A stretch of 64,000 bases of DNA from Enterococcus faecium (GCF_029023785.1 NZ_CP118955.1:494501-558500), one strand, 5' to 3'; counted from the first letter of the stretch, positions 50,159 through 60,620 are shown. Notes: generated by a model not told the origin, from the letters alone. A program made the numbers and translations.

Positions 50159-51655
50159 CTAATTAGAGAACAAATTTTGTAATTTGAGATGATGAACTTC
50201 TAAAAGACGTTGATACAGATCAGTTTCAAAATCGCTGTAATGACAAAAATCAAGGACTGTATACTTAGAAGAATCAAGACCAGCAGGAATCAGTAGAGGT
50301 GAACCAAAGATGAAAAAGTCATATTCTTCAGTGATGGGAAGTGTGAGTAGCTCGATATCTACAAAGGGGATTTTCTTTCCTAAATTCAAGATTTCTTCGG
50401 AAATCAGATGTTCAGAGACGTTAACAAACCCAACTTTCAATTTATAGTTTTCATCGATTTCTGAATAATACGGATAAAGTAAACTGGTTTGTAGAAAGGC
50501 TAATTCACTTACGCATGATTTCAGCCATGTATAGTTTTTTCGTTGTGCGATTTTTTTCCAAAAACCTTCGATTTTGATTGTCAAGATACGTAAAAGTGGG
50601 TATTTATCTTTAATATAAGAAGAGATAAATAGTGTGGTCAAAGGAATTTTTTGCTTGAACATGCTAAAATTACCAATTGATAGATAGAGATTCAAAAGCA
50701 AAGCTGGCTCTTTTTCAAACTGGAGTGTACCAATAAATGTCTGACAATGCTTCTGAAATTCCTCTAAGATATCTTTGACCTCATTGCTCGGTTGTTCATA
50801 CGAATGATGAACGATCGGCACACGAATGTCTTGATTAGAGGTAAGAAGCGGCCAGTAATAGAATAAGTAAAACAAAGAGTTTACCTCTAAGATATCTAAA
50901 CGAAGATTCGCAATTTTGAAGAAGTCGTAAAAAAAGTCAATGTTTGTTTCGCTTGGAATAAAGGAATCTCTTGATAATCTATAGATATCCGTAAAATGAT
51001 TATTTTCGATCCTCAGCAAACAAATCAGGCAATGGAGGCTGGATTGTTTTTTTCCTAAATCAAACTTATTCTTGTGTTGCGATCCTTCGTGCTTATAAAT
51101 CAATGCACGAACTTCTTGGCTGTAAGGAATGCTATCCAGGCTTTCCCCTAATGAAACAAACCAAAAGAAATTGAAAAAGATGATGCGAATCAGCATTTCA
51201 GAACCAGATAAGGTAAGATTCGATAAATTCAAGTTGATATTGTATTCCTTCAAATATTCAGCCAATTTTTTTGTTTGCCGAAAACACGTTGAGCGGCTGA
51301 TAAATTGGCGATTGCAAAAAGCTGCAAGATTTTCATCTTGTTCGGTCAGAAGACTGATCAATAATTTATAAGGAACACTTTCTGTTGATAGGTAATGTTG
51401 GTATTGGATATATTGAACAAGTTGTTCAGGAATGGATAACTTATTTTTATTATGTAACAGTTTAATATCAGTAAATTGTCCTAAATCATCTTGTATATCA
51501 CATAGGATTTTTTTGAAACGAGTCGCACTGAAATAGAAATCTAAGTTTTCTCGTACATGATCTAAACTATATTCCCCCGGCCGTAAGGTCATCACCTTTC
51601 CATACACGCTTAATTTCATTCTCGCATGGTCATCTAATAAAATTTTTTCAATCAA
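50159..51655 (-). CDS. ebpR: Mga/EbpR-type pilus activator
   Basis: 498 residues. Two N-terminal helix-turn-helix regions (about 1-180, e.g. LAAFCNRQFISRSTCFRQTKKL), a central PRD-like part and a C-terminal EIIB-like end. The build matches Mga/AtxA/EbpR regulators, and the position, divergent from ebpA across a 354-base AT-rich spacer, fits EbpR, the activator of the endocarditis and biofilm pilus. Activation is inferred from homology. A shared upstream region probably carries promoters for both directions. Confidence 0.87.
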   Translation of the reverse strand: MIEKILLDDHARMKLSVYGKVMTLRPGEYSLDHVRENLDFYFSATRFKKILCDIQDDLGQFTDIKLLHNKNKLSIPEQLVQYIQYQHYLSTESVPYKLLISLLTEQDENLAAFCNRQFISRSTCFRQTKKLAEYLKEYNINLNLSNLTLSGSEMLIRIIFFNFFWFVSLGESLDSIPYSQEVRALIYKHEGSQHKNKFDLGKKQSSLHCLICLLRIENNHFTDIYRLSRDSFIPSETNIDFFYDFFKIANLRLDILEVNSLFYLFYYWPLLTSNQDIRVPIVHHSYEQPSNEVKDILEEFQKHCQTFIGTLQFEKEPALLLNLYLSIGNFSMFKQKIPLTTLFISSYIKDKYPLLRILTIKIEGFWKKIAQRKNYTWLKSCVSELAFLQTSLLYPYYSEIDENYKLKVGFVNVSEHLISEEILNLGKKIPFVDIELLTLPITEEYDFFIFGSPLLIPAGLDSSKYTVLDFCHYSDFETDLYQRLLEVHHLKLQNLFSN

Positions 51656-52009
51656 TTCTTCACCTTCTTTTTATGTTTTTATTATTAATACCGTATTTAT
51701 TTTTTCTTGTAAATACTTGTCTCGATTTTCTAAAAAAACTATACAGGATTTAGAAATATTTTTTTTAAATTTATCTCAAAATTACCACTTAATGAGTATA
51801 TTTTGTGAGAGAAAAGAATAAATAACCTATTTTCAATAACTAATTATTAGATATATTTATTAATCTATCTCAAGTTTAATTTCCTTTAAAATAACACTGA
51901 TTGAATAGTTAGAGCCAAAAGAGAAGAGAATTAGAAAGATTAGTGAATTTTTTCTTTTTTTTATATTATCTAATTGAATATTAAATTTTTTCTAAGGAGG
52001 TATCCATAA
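51656..52009. promoter_or_regulatory. Divergent ebpR-ebpA promoter region
   Basis: 354 bases, very AT-rich, no ORF. AAGGAGGT (51994-52001) precedes ebpA. Several TATATT/TATAAT-like boxes exist, but none can be assigned with certainty. It is the expected EbpR target. Confidence 0.6.
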
Positions 52010-55000
52010 ATGAAGAAGCGAAATTATTTTATCGTTTTCTGTCTATTTTCTCTATTTTTCGTCACCTATTTCCATATCCAAAAAGGGGAGACTGTGGCAG
52101 CCAATGAAGAATCAACCATAGAAGTATTAAACAATGAATACGGCAAAGTAAGTATTAGGAAAATAGATCATCAGCTAACGATCTTGTATCGATTAAATGC
52201 GCAAACGCAAGAAACCCGATTTTTATTCCAGCTACATTCAAAAGATGCACCTGAAACGAATCTGCTTTCCTCTTATGTTTCTCAGGAATATCAAGAATAC
52301 ACAGATGAACAACAACGAAAATGGCTAGCAGGTTATTTTTCTCAAACTATTGAAGAAAAAGAATGGACCATTGAGTTGCCGAGTACGAGCAAAGAATTTC
52401 AACTCAATATTCAGATAGAAGAAAAAACGGGTCAGTTACTTTTATCCGAACCTGTTTCCTTTTCATTTTCTATAGATAATAAGAATCAGGAAACTGCACA
52501 AACAAATGAAAAAACGTCTGAAACATCAACTTCTTATGAAAATCATGAGATATCGGATGATTCATCGTTAGATAAAGACGAATATCGTCCGTTTGAACAA
52601 CCACAATTATTTAATGCACAGTTGAAACCTAAGGGGTTAGCTACGATTGAACCAGAATATACCACAGATGAGCAAGGAACATACCCTAAGGCAATGTGGC
52701 AACCGGATAATAGTCAATATGTGCGTAATCATCAGGGCAATCGCCAAGGACAACAGCAATGGGACGGGCTGAATGGGTGGGATGGCAATCCAACCAATCG
52801 CAACAATTCTTATATTGAATATGGTGGGGAAAAAGAGGATGCCGATTATGCCATCCGAAAATTTGCCAAAGAAACAGCGACTCCTGGATTGTTTGACTTG
52901 TATCTGAATGTTCGAGGAAATACTCAAAAAAATATCACTCCTCTTGATCTCGTATTGGTCGTAGACTGGTCTGGAAGTATGAACGACAATAATCGGATCG
53001 GTGAAGTAAAGATTGGTGTCGATCGTTTTGTCGATACTTTAGCAGATAGCGGTATCACAGACAAAATCAATATGGGATATGTCGGCTACTCAATCGAAGG
53101 ATATAGCTACAGTAACGGTGCAGTACAGATGGGTTCATTTGATTCAGTGAAAAATCAAGTAAAATCCATTACACCTTCATGGACAAATGGTGGTACTTTT
53201 ACACAAAAAGCACTAAGAGATGCAGGAAACATGCTATCCGTTCCAAATGGACATAAAAAAGTGATCGTTTTGCTGACGGATGGTGTACCAACATTTTCCT
53301 ATAAAGTACAGCGGGTACACGCACAATCAAGCAGCAATTATTACGGAACTCAGTTTTCTAATACGCAAGATCGGCCGGGAAATACTTCTCTAATCTCAAG
53401 AATCTATGATGCACCTGACCAAAACAATCTATCCAGAAGAATCGACAGTACGTTTATCGCAACCATCGGAGAAGCGATGGCACTCAAAGAACGAGGAATC
53501 GAAATACATGGTCTTGGCATCCAACTTCAAAGCGATCCGGCAGCTGGTCTCTCAAAAGCAGAAGTAGAGTCTCGTATGCGACAAATGGTTTCATCAGATG
53601 AAAAAGGCGATCTTTACTATGAATCAGCTGATCATGCAACAGATATCTCTGAATACCTAGCCAAAAAAGCTGTACAGATCTCAGCAACTGTAAGCAATGG
53701 ACAAATAAATGATCCAATCGCAGAACCATTCATTTATCAGCCTGGTACACTTTCAGTCAAGAGTGTGGGGACAAGTCCTACAACGGTCACTCCATCTATT
53801 TCCATAGAAGGAAATACCATCAAGAGCAATCAGATCTATTTAGGAAAAGACCAAGAAATCCAAATCCATTACCAAGTGAGAATCCAAACAGAAAATGAGG
53901 ACTTCCATCCAAATTTCTGGTATCAAATGAACGGCAGGACAACTTTCCAGCCAAACATTGATACCAATGAATTAGCTGAATTCGGTATACCATCTGCTAA
54001 AGCTCCCGGAGTCAGTCTTCACATCAAAAAGTTATGGGAAGAATTTGACAACAATCTAGCTGATCGTCCAGATCAAGTTACTTTTGAGATTCAACGGGAA
54101 CATACGACAAATGCTGCAGCTTGGAAAAACGGATATATCCGCATCACTAAACCAGCTAAAGATACTACAAATTCGTGGGAACGTGCAGACGTCGACAAAC
54201 TCTCTGCAAATAGTGGAGAAAGTTATCAAGAGATACTATCACTGCCTCAATATAATAATCAAGGTCAAGCATTCAGTTACCAAACAATCAAAGAACTACC
54301 TGTACCAGGATATGATTCTCAACAAATAGATGCACTGACATGGAAGAATACTAAACAATTCACACCGTTAGACTTAAAAATAACGAAAAATTCCTCTACA
54401 GGAGAAAAGGATCTCGTTGGCGCTGTTTTCAAATTAACAGGAGATTCTATTGATACTTTACTAACTGATAATGGTGATGGGACCTATTCTCTTCCGGAAA
54501 ATGTCAAATTGCAAAAAGAAATGACTTATACACTGACAGAAACAAAAGCTCCAGAAGGTCATGAATTAAGCAAGAAGACTACTTGGGAAATCAAGATTGC
54601 TTCTGAGGGTACGGTAACCATTGATGGAAAAACAGTCACTACTTCCGATGATACGATCCAGTTGACCATTGAAAATCCTTTTGTTGAAATTCCTATAGCA
54701 GTACGTAAGTATGCGATGCAAGGGACGGACAAAGAGATAAATCTTAAAGGAGCAGCATTTTCCCTACAGAAAAAAGAAGCAAATGGTACTTATCAGCCAA
54801 TTGACAGCCAAACAACGAATGAAAAAGGTCTTGCCAGTTTTGATTCACTCACACCTGGTAAATATCGAGTCGTTGAAACAGCTGGTCCTGCTGGATATGA
54901 TACTTCGCCGGGAAATTATGAATTCCAAATCGATAAATATGGAAAAATCATTTACACGGGAAAAAATACCGAGATGACAAATAATGTATGGACGCTCACT

Positions 55001-55462
55001 CATCAAAATCGACTAAAAGCGTTTGATCTAACGGTACACAAAAAAGAAGACAACGGACAGACATTAAAAGGAGCAAAATTCAGACTGCAGGGACCAGAAA
55101 TGGACTTAGAATTGCCAAAAGATGGACAAGAAACAGATACCTTTCTATTCGAAAATTTAAAACCTGGAACTTATACGCTGACCGAAACTTTTACACCAGA
55201 AGGATACCAAGGTCTAAAAGAGCCAGTTACTATAGTTATACACGAAGATGGGTCAATTCAAGTGGATGGACAAGATCATGAATCTGTTCTGTCACCAGGA
55301 GCCAAAAACAACCAGATTTCTTTAGACATCACGAATCAGGCAAAAGTACCATTACCTGAAACGGGAGGAATTGGCCGTTTAGGAATCTATCTAGTAGGGA
55401 TGATTGGTTGTGCGTTTTCTATTTGGTATCTTTTTTTGAAAAAAGAAAGAGGGGGCAGCTAA
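52010..55462 (+). CDS. ebpA: Tip pilin with von Willebrand A domain (EbpA)
   Basis: 1150 residues. Signal peptide, N-terminal domain with Thr/Asn-rich stretch, then a vWA domain with MIDAS DWSGSMN starting at Asp319 (metal-dependent adhesion), followed by Cna-B-type pilin repeats with E-box-like Glu (YTLTETKAPEGH, YRVVETAGPAGYD, YTLTETFTPEGYQ) that probably form isopeptide bonds. Ends L1115PETG, a membrane helix and KKERGGS. Size agrees with EbpA of Enterococcus. It caps the pilus and mediates binding; first gene of the pilus operon. Confidence 0.92.
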   Translation: MKKRNYFIVFCLFSLFFVTYFHIQKGETVAANEESTIEVLNNEYGKVSIRKIDHQLTILYRLNAQTQETRFLFQLHSKDAPETNLLSSYVSQEYQEYTDEQQRKWLAGYFSQTIEEKEWTIELPSTSKEFQLNIQIEEKTGQLLLSEPVSFSFSIDNKNQETAQTNEKTSETSTSYENHEISDDSSLDKDEYRPFEQPQLFNAQLKPKGLATIEPEYTTDEQGTYPKAMWQPDNSQYVRNHQGNRQGQQQWDGLNGWDGNPTNRNNSYIEYGGEKEDADYAIRKFAKETATPGLFDLYLNVRGNTQKNITPLDLVLVVDWSGSMNDNNRIGEVKIGVDRFVDTLADSGITDKINMGYVGYSIEGYSYSNGAVQMGSFDSVKNQVKSITPSWTNGGTFTQKALRDAGNMLSVPNGHKKVIVLLTDGVPTFSYKVQRVHAQSSSNYYGTQFSNTQDRPGNTSLISRIYDAPDQNNLSRRIDSTFIATIGEAMALKERGIEIHGLGIQLQSDPAAGLSKAEVESRMRQMVSSDEKGDLYYESADHATDISEYLAKKAVQISATVSNGQINDPIAEPFIYQPGTLSVKSVGTSPTTVTPSISIEGNTIKSNQIYLGKDQEIQIHYQVRIQTENEDFHPNFWYQMNGRTTFQPNIDTNELAEFGIPSAKAPGVSLHIKKLWEEFDNNLADRPDQVTFEIQREHTTNAAAWKNGYIRITKPAKDTTNSWERADVDKLSANSGESYQEILSLPQYNNQGQAFSYQTIKELPVPGYDSQQIDALTWKNTKQFTPLDLKITKNSSTGEKDLVGAVFKLTGDSIDTLLTDNGDGTYSLPENVKLQKEMTYTLTETKAPEGHELSKKTTWEIKIASEGTVTIDGKTVTTSDDTIQLTIENPFVEIPIAVRKYAMQGTDKEINLKGAAFSLQKKEANGTYQPIDSQTTNEKGLASFDSLTPGKYRVVETAGPAGYDTSPGNYEFQIDKYGKIIYTGKNTEMTNNVWTLTHQNRLKAFDLTVHKKEDNGQTLKGAKFRLQGPEMDLELPKDGQETDTFLFENLKPGTYTLTETFTPEGYQGLKEPVTIVIHEDGSIQVDGQDHESVLSPGAKNNQISLDITNQAKVPLPETGGIGRLGIYLVGMIGCAFSIWYLFLKKERGGS

Positions 55463-55464
55463 AT

Positions 55465-56886
55465 ATGAAAAAACTTGGTTGGCTTAGTATGTGTCTCTTC
55501 TTGTTACTATTTAAACCAGCTTTTACTCAGGCAGCAACAGAAACAGAAACAGAAATGGTTCAGATTACTTTACACAAATTGCTTTTCCCAAACGGGCAAC
55601 TGCCGAAAAATCATCCAAATGACGGACAAGAAAAAGCGTTATTACAAACGTATCGAGGATTAAATGGTGTCACATTCCAAGTTTATGATGTCACAGATTC
55701 TTTTTACCATCTACGGGAAAAGGGCAAAACGGTAGAAGAAGCACAAACAGAGATCGCAAAAAACGGTGCGTCTTCCGGTATGTTTACCGCAGAAGCAACA
55801 ACTACAACTCTTAACAACGAAGATGGTATCGCTTCTTTTTCTCTGGCCGCTAAAGATCAAGAAAAAAGAGATAAAGCGTATCTTTTCATTGAATCCAAAG
55901 CACCAGAAGTCGTCAAAGAAAAGGCAGAGAATATGGTAGTTGTTCTTCCTGTATATGGACAAAACAATCAAAAACTTTCAACTATCCATTTGTATCCTAA
56001 AAATGAAGAAAACGACTACCCTGATCCACCTTTTGAGAAGGTATTAGAAGAGCCTAGAAATGATTTTACGATTGGTGAAAAAATCACTTATTCCTTGCAT
56101 ACGACAATTCCTGTAAATATCCTTGACTATCAAAAGTTCGAATTGTCAGATAGTGCGGATGAAGCATTAACGTTTTTACCTAATAGTTTAACGATTTCAT
56201 CGAATGGAGAAAAGCTGACAGAAGGCTTTGTCATACACAAGAAACCTCACGGATTTGATGTTTTATTTTCGATCCCTTCGTTGGAAAAATATGCTGGAAA
56301 AAAACTGACCATTTCTTATCAGATGCAGCTAAGCAGTACAGCACAGGCGAACAAGGAAATCAACAACAACGGAACACTGGATTTTGGTTTTGGTATCAGT
56401 ACAAAGAAAGTTTCTGTATATACAGGGAGTAAGCAATTTGTCAAAATCGAGACAAATAAACCAGATAAACGATTAGCTGGCGCAGTATTCCTTATTAAAA
56501 ACAAAGCAGGAAATTACCTCCAGCAAACAGCCAACGGATACAAGTGGACAAAGAACGAATCAGATGCGCTTCACCTGATTTCCGATAAAAATGGCGCTTT
56601 TTCAATTTCCGGGTTGAAAACAGGAAGTTATCGATTAAAAGAGATCGAAGCACCTTCTGGTTATATTTTAAGTGAAACAGAAATTCCGTTTACCATTTCA
56701 ACTTTTCTTTCTGAGGATAAAGAGGCGGACAGTATATTGAAAGTAGTCAATAAAAAAGAAAATAGCCGTCCATTTCTTCCAAAAACAAACGAAACGAAAA
56801 ATACACTTTTAGGCGTTGTTGGTATGGTATTCGCAAGCTTTGCAATCTGGTTGTTTATCAAAAAAAGAACAGGAGTGAAAAAATGA
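55465..56886 (+). CDS. ebpB: Basal/minor pilin (EbpB)
   Basis: 473 residues. Signal peptide, pilin-like HLYPKN segment, a Cna-B domain with E-box-like YRLKEIEAPSGY, then L438PKTN in place of LPXTG, a hydrophobic helix and KKRTGVKK. The Asn at the fifth position is a variant sorting signal. Probably the anchor that joins the fibre to the wall. Start is 2 bases after the ebpA stop with AGAGGGGG upstream. Confidence 0.9.
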   Translation: MKKLGWLSMCLFLLLFKPAFTQAATETETEMVQITLHKLLFPNGQLPKNHPNDGQEKALLQTYRGLNGVTFQVYDVTDSFYHLREKGKTVEEAQTEIAKNGASSGMFTAEATTTTLNNEDGIASFSLAAKDQEKRDKAYLFIESKAPEVVKEKAENMVVVLPVYGQNNQKLSTIHLYPKNEENDYPDPPFEKVLEEPRNDFTIGEKITYSLHTTIPVNILDYQKFELSDSADEALTFLPNSLTISSNGEKLTEGFVIHKKPHGFDVLFSIPSLEKYAGKKLTISYQMQLSSTAQANKEINNNGTLDFGFGISTKKVSVYTGSKQFVKIETNKPDKRLAGAVFLIKNKAGNYLQQTANGYKWTKNESDALHLISDKNGAFSISGLKTGSYRLKEIEAPSGYILSETEIPFTISTFLSEDKEADSILKVVNKKENSRPFLPKTNETKNTLLGVVGMVFASFAIWLFIKKRTGVKK

Positions 56887-58760
56887 AAAATCATAAAAAA
56901 ATAAACGTTATGTTAGGAGTACTTTTCCTTATTTTACCATTACTCACAAACAGCTTCGGCGCAAAAAAAGTGTTTGCAGAGGAGACAGCAGCTCAAGTCA
57001 TCCTTCATAAAAAGAAAATGACTGATTTACCCGATCCTTTAATCCAAAACAGCGGGAAAGAAATGAGCGAATTCGATCAATACCAAGGATTAGCCGATAT
57101 TTCATTTTCAGTTTATAACGTCACTCAAGAATTTTATGCGCAACGAGATAAAGGAGCGTCCGTGGATGCAGCAAAACAAGCAGTCCAGTCTTTGACTCCT
57201 GGTACACCAGTTGCTTCAGGAACGACAGATGCTGATGGAAATGTCACTTTATCTTTACCTAAAAAACAAAATGGGAAAGATGCAGTCTACACGATCAAAG
57301 AAGAACCAAAAGACGGAGTGTCAGCTGCCGCAAACATGGTTTTAGCTTTCCCTGTATATGAGATGATCAAACAAGCAGATGGCTCTTATAAATACGGGAC
57401 AGAAGAACTAGATACTATCCATCTCTACCCTAAAAATACAGTCGGTAATGATGGAACGTTGAAAGTTACAAAAATCGGTACTGCCGAAAACGAAGCACTA
57501 AATGGAGCAGAATTTATTATTTCTAAAGAAGAAGGAACACCAAGCGTCAAAAAATACATCCAAAGTGTCACAGATGGATTGTACACTTGGACAACTGATC
57601 AAACCAAAGCCAAACATTTCATTACTGGTCATTCTTATGACATCGGCAACAATGACTTTGCCGAGGCAACGATTGAAAAAGGCCAGTTGATCGTTAATCA
57701 TTTAGAAGTTGGAAAATATAATTTAGAAGAAGTAAAAGCTCCTAATAATGCGGAAATGATTGAAAAGCAAACAATCACGCCTTTTGAGATCCTGGCAAAT
57801 AGCCAAACACCAGTAGAAAAGACCATCAAAAATGATACGTCTAAAGTTGATAAAACAACACCTCAATTGAATGGAAAAGATGTCGCAATCGGTGAAAAAA
57901 TTCAATATGAGATTTCTGTCAATATCCCATTAGGTATCGCTGATAAAGAAGGGACGCAAAACAAGTACACAACATTCAAACTTATCGATACTCATGACGC
58001 TGCTTTGACATTTGATAATGATTCTTCAGGAACGTATGCTTATGCCTTATATGATGGAAATAAAGAAATCGACCCAGTAAATTATTCTGTCACTGAGCAA
58101 ACAAACGGATTCACGGTTTCAGTTGATCCGAATTATATTCCTTCATTAACTCCTGGCGGTACATTGAAATTCGTTTACTATATGCATTTGAACGAAAAAG
58201 CAGATCCAACCAAAGGATTTTCTAACCAAGCAAATGTCGATAACGGGCATACAAATGATCAAACACCACCGTCAGTCGATGTCGTTACTGGGGGCAAACG
58301 ATTTGTTAAAGTAGATGGTGACGTTACATCAGATCAAACACTTGCTGGAGCAGAATTCGTCGTTCGTGATCAAGATAGTGACACAGCGAAATATTTATCG
58401 ATCGACCCATCCACAAAAGCCGTCAGCTGGGTATCGGCGAAAGAATCAGCAACGGTTTTTACAACCACAAGTAACGGTTTAATCGATGTGACAGGTCTAA
58501 AATATGGCACGTACTATCTGGAAGAAACGAAAGCGCCAGAAAAATATGTTCCATTAACAAACCGTGTAGCATTTACTATCGATGAACAATCTTATGTAAC
58601 AGCAGGACAGTTGATTTCTCCTGAAAAAATACCAAATAAACACAAAGGTACACTTCCTTCAACAGGCGGTAAGGGAATCTATGTGTATATCGGTGCAGGA
58701 GTAGTCCTTCTACTGATTGCTGGACTGTACTTTGCTAGACGCAAGCACAGTCAGATTTAG
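56883..58760 (+). CDS. ebpC: Major pilin (EbpC/PilB)
   Basis: 625 residues. Signal peptide, pilin motif HLYPK with Lys184 as the likely cross-linking residue, Cna-B domains with E-box YYLEETKAP, and the sorting signal L591PSTG with helix and RRKHSQI tail. Sortase C joins subunits through the pilin Lys to build the fibre shaft. It overlaps ebpB by 4 bases (ATGA). Length equals that known for EbpC-type proteins. Confidence 0.93.
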   Translation: MKNHKKINVMLGVLFLILPLLTNSFGAKKVFAEETAAQVILHKKKMTDLPDPLIQNSGKEMSEFDQYQGLADISFSVYNVTQEFYAQRDKGASVDAAKQAVQSLTPGTPVASGTTDADGNVTLSLPKKQNGKDAVYTIKEEPKDGVSAAANMVLAFPVYEMIKQADGSYKYGTEELDTIHLYPKNTVGNDGTLKVTKIGTAENEALNGAEFIISKEEGTPSVKKYIQSVTDGLYTWTTDQTKAKHFITGHSYDIGNNDFAEATIEKGQLIVNHLEVGKYNLEEVKAPNNAEMIEKQTITPFEILANSQTPVEKTIKNDTSKVDKTTPQLNGKDVAIGEKIQYEISVNIPLGIADKEGTQNKYTTFKLIDTHDAALTFDNDSSGTYAYALYDGNKEIDPVNYSVTEQTNGFTVSVDPNYIPSLTPGGTLKFVYYMHLNEKADPTKGFSNQANVDNGHTNDQTPPSVDVVTGGKRFVKVDGDVTSDQTLAGAEFVVRDQDSDTAKYLSIDPSTKAVSWVSAKESATVFTTTSNGLIDVTGLKYGTYYLEETKAPEKYVPLTNRVAFTIDEQSYVTAGQLISPEKIPNKHKGTLPSTGGKGIYVYIGAGVVLLLIAGLYFARRKHSQI

Positions 58761-58777
58761 TCTTTTTGCAAGAATTG

Positions 58778-58818
58778 GAAAAAGGAGCAGCGGATTACGC
58801 AAATGCTCCTTTTTCTTT
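58778..58818 (+). terminator. Hairpin between ebpC and srtC
   Basis: GAAAAAGGAGCA / TGCTCCTTTTTC stem followed by TTTTA. It probably reduces transcription into srtC relative to the pilin genes. Confidence 0.85.
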
Positions 58819-58851
58819 TATTATCAAACAGTCATCACAAGGAGAACACGA

Positions 58852-59682
58852 ATGAAACCAAAGAAAAGAAAACTTCTAGATCTGCTGATGCTTTTCTTGC
58901 TTCTCTCAGGAATAGGGATACTAGCTTATCCATTTGTTAGCGACGCGCTGAATAATTATCTGGATCAGCAGATCATCTCTCATTATCAGCAACAAGCGGT
59001 CAAAGAAAATGAAGAAGTCATGGCTAAAATCCAAGAAAACATGACAAAGAAAAACCAGCAATTAGCAAAAGAAGGTGGAAATCCAGGTGCAGATCCCTTT
59101 ACTAAGAAAAAAGAACCTGTGAAAAAGGATAGAACCTATTTTGAGAAACATACGATCGGTATTTTGACGATCCCCAAAATCAATGTCAACTTACCGATTT
59201 TTGATCAAACAACGATGAAACTATTGGAAAAAGGAGCTTGTCTGCTCGAGGGAACCTCATACCCTATTGGAGGCAAATCGACACATGCGGTACTTTCTAG
59301 CCATAGAGGCTTGTCGCAAGCAAAATTGTTTACAAATTTACCTCAATTAAAAATAAAAGATCACTTTTATATTGAAATTAACGGACAGTATCTTGCGTAT
59401 CAAGTCGATCAAATCAAAACCGTAGAACCCACAGAAACAGAAGCGCTGCAAATCCAAGAAGATCAAGATCTAGTCACACTGGTTACTTGTACTCCGTATA
59501 TGATCAACAGTCACCGTTTACTGGTGCGTGGACACAGAATCGTTGTTGAACCAGAAGAAATAAAGGAATCCTTAGAAAAAGTGAAACAGGCAAAGTGTAC
59601 TGCATTTTTACTTGTAAGCGGTTTGATCGGTGTGCTCTTGTTGCTATTTTTAGTGATCCTAATAAAATTTTTAAAAAAGTAA
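58852..59682 (+). CDS. srtC: Pilus-specific class C sortase
   Basis: 276 residues. Two terminal membrane helices flank the catalytic domain with lid-like DPF motif, His151 in SSHRGLS, Cys213 in TLVTCTPY and Arg in SHRLLVRG. It cleaves the pilin sorting signals and forms Lys-Thr isopeptide links. ATG 58852 has AAGGAG upstream; the longer frame from 58717 lies within ebpC. Separated from ebpC by a terminator-like hairpin. Confidence 0.93.
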   Translation: MKPKKRKLLDLLMLFLLLSGIGILAYPFVSDALNNYLDQQIISHYQQQAVKENEEVMAKIQENMTKKNQQLAKEGGNPGADPFTKKKEPVKKDRTYFEKHTIGILTIPKINVNLPIFDQTTMKLLEKGACLLEGTSYPIGGKSTHAVLSSHRGLSQAKLFTNLPQLKIKDHFYIEINGQYLAYQVDQIKTVEPTETEALQIQEDQDLVTLVTCTPYMINSHRLLVRGHRIVVEPEEIKESLEKVKQAKCTAFLLVSGLIGVLLLLFLVILIKFLKK

Positions 59683-59689
59683 GTATATA

Positions 59690-59701
59690 GTTTACGTAAA
59701 C
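59690..59701. promoter_or_regulatory. Short perfect palindrome before hemolysin III pseudogene
   Basis: GTTTACGTAAAC, a perfect 12-base palindrome. May be an operator of the now-decayed gene. Weak evidence alone. Confidence 0.3.
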
Positions 59702-59754
59702 AGAATATCTTTTGTGTATAGTGGAATCTCACGAATGAAACGGAGTGTAATAAG

Positions 59755-60220
59755 ATGGAGATAGAATTTAGACGAAAGCACGAATTCATCAATTAAGTAT
59801 TAAATACAGTTACACATGGAATCGCAGCGTTATTAAATTTGCTTTTCTTCTACATTATTTCATAGTCTAATTTTTATAAAGGTAAAGAAAGTTTTCCAAG
59901 TATTCGATCATTGTTCGATCTATCTATCTCTTGATCACTGGTACGTATACACATTTTTGTCTCTTAATAGTACATGGAAAACGACTGATTTGATCTTGCT
60001 TAGTGTCATTTGAATACTATCAATAATTGGGAGTGTTTACAAATCTTTGACGTTAACAAAAAATAAATAAGGTGTCGAAAGTTTCAATGATCATTTACAA
60101 TGTGATGTTCAATCATCGTTGTCTTATCTAATCTCTATCAAAATATTAATTTAACTGAATCACTAATCTTAGTTGTTGGAAGTAGCGCTGATGTTTTTAA
60201 CTATCTATGTAAGTAATTGA
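59755..60220 (+). pseudogene. Decayed hemolysin III-family (YqfA-like) gene
   Basis: Opens MEIEFRRKHEFIN then a stop, then VLNTVTHGIAALLNLLFFY, then a stop; further pieces in another frame read KVKKVFQVFDHCSIYL and LILLSVI, IIGSVYKSLTL, interrupted by stops. This is the order of a hemolysin III/PAQR-type membrane protein. Several stops and at least one frame change make it non-functional. It follows the sortase with no terminator of its own. Confidence 0.75.
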
Positions 60221-60274
60221 GCGCTAAGAAATACGAATAAATTGGAGGTGTGACATAAGTTAGTTACACTCTAT

Positions 60275-60329
60275 AAAAAATAAGGAGCACTCGAAAATGG
60301 CTTATTTTTTCGAGTGCTCCTTATTTTTT
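60275..60329. terminator. Strong bidirectional hairpin
   Basis: AATAAGGAGCACTCGAAAA / TTTTCGAGTGCTCCTTATT, perfect over 19+ bases with A and T flanks. Confidence 0.9.
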
Positions 60330-60477
60330 ATATTTATCTTCAATGTTTCCAGTATCTATTTTTGTCAATCCCATTGCGCTTAAATCATATTCTCTTGGAC
60401 GACTAAATATAGGGAGAATTGATCTGAAGAGTTACACATGCTTCTTTTTTAGCGACTTATGTCACCGTTTCTTCTTT

Positions 60478-60620
60478 TTATAATATCTTGATGATAAAAT
60501 CAACTTTATTTTCAGATTTAGATAATTCTTGCAAATATCTATTGTACTTAATCGATCAACTATCCATAACTTTATCTTTGAGTCGTAAATAAACATAAGA
60601 TTATTGATATGGAAGAAATT
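60478..60620 (-). pseudogene. Second copy of lipoprotein C-terminus
   Basis: On the minus strand it reads (with one frame change) DSKIKLWIVDRLSTID and LQELSKSENKVDFIIKIL-stop, the counterpart of ESKNKTWLVDQLSAIN and HELPNPEREVDMVIKIS in the left pseudogene (47002-47776). No other part of that gene is recognisable. Between 60330 and 60477 and in 60621-60752 nothing coding is seen. Confidence 0.65.
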
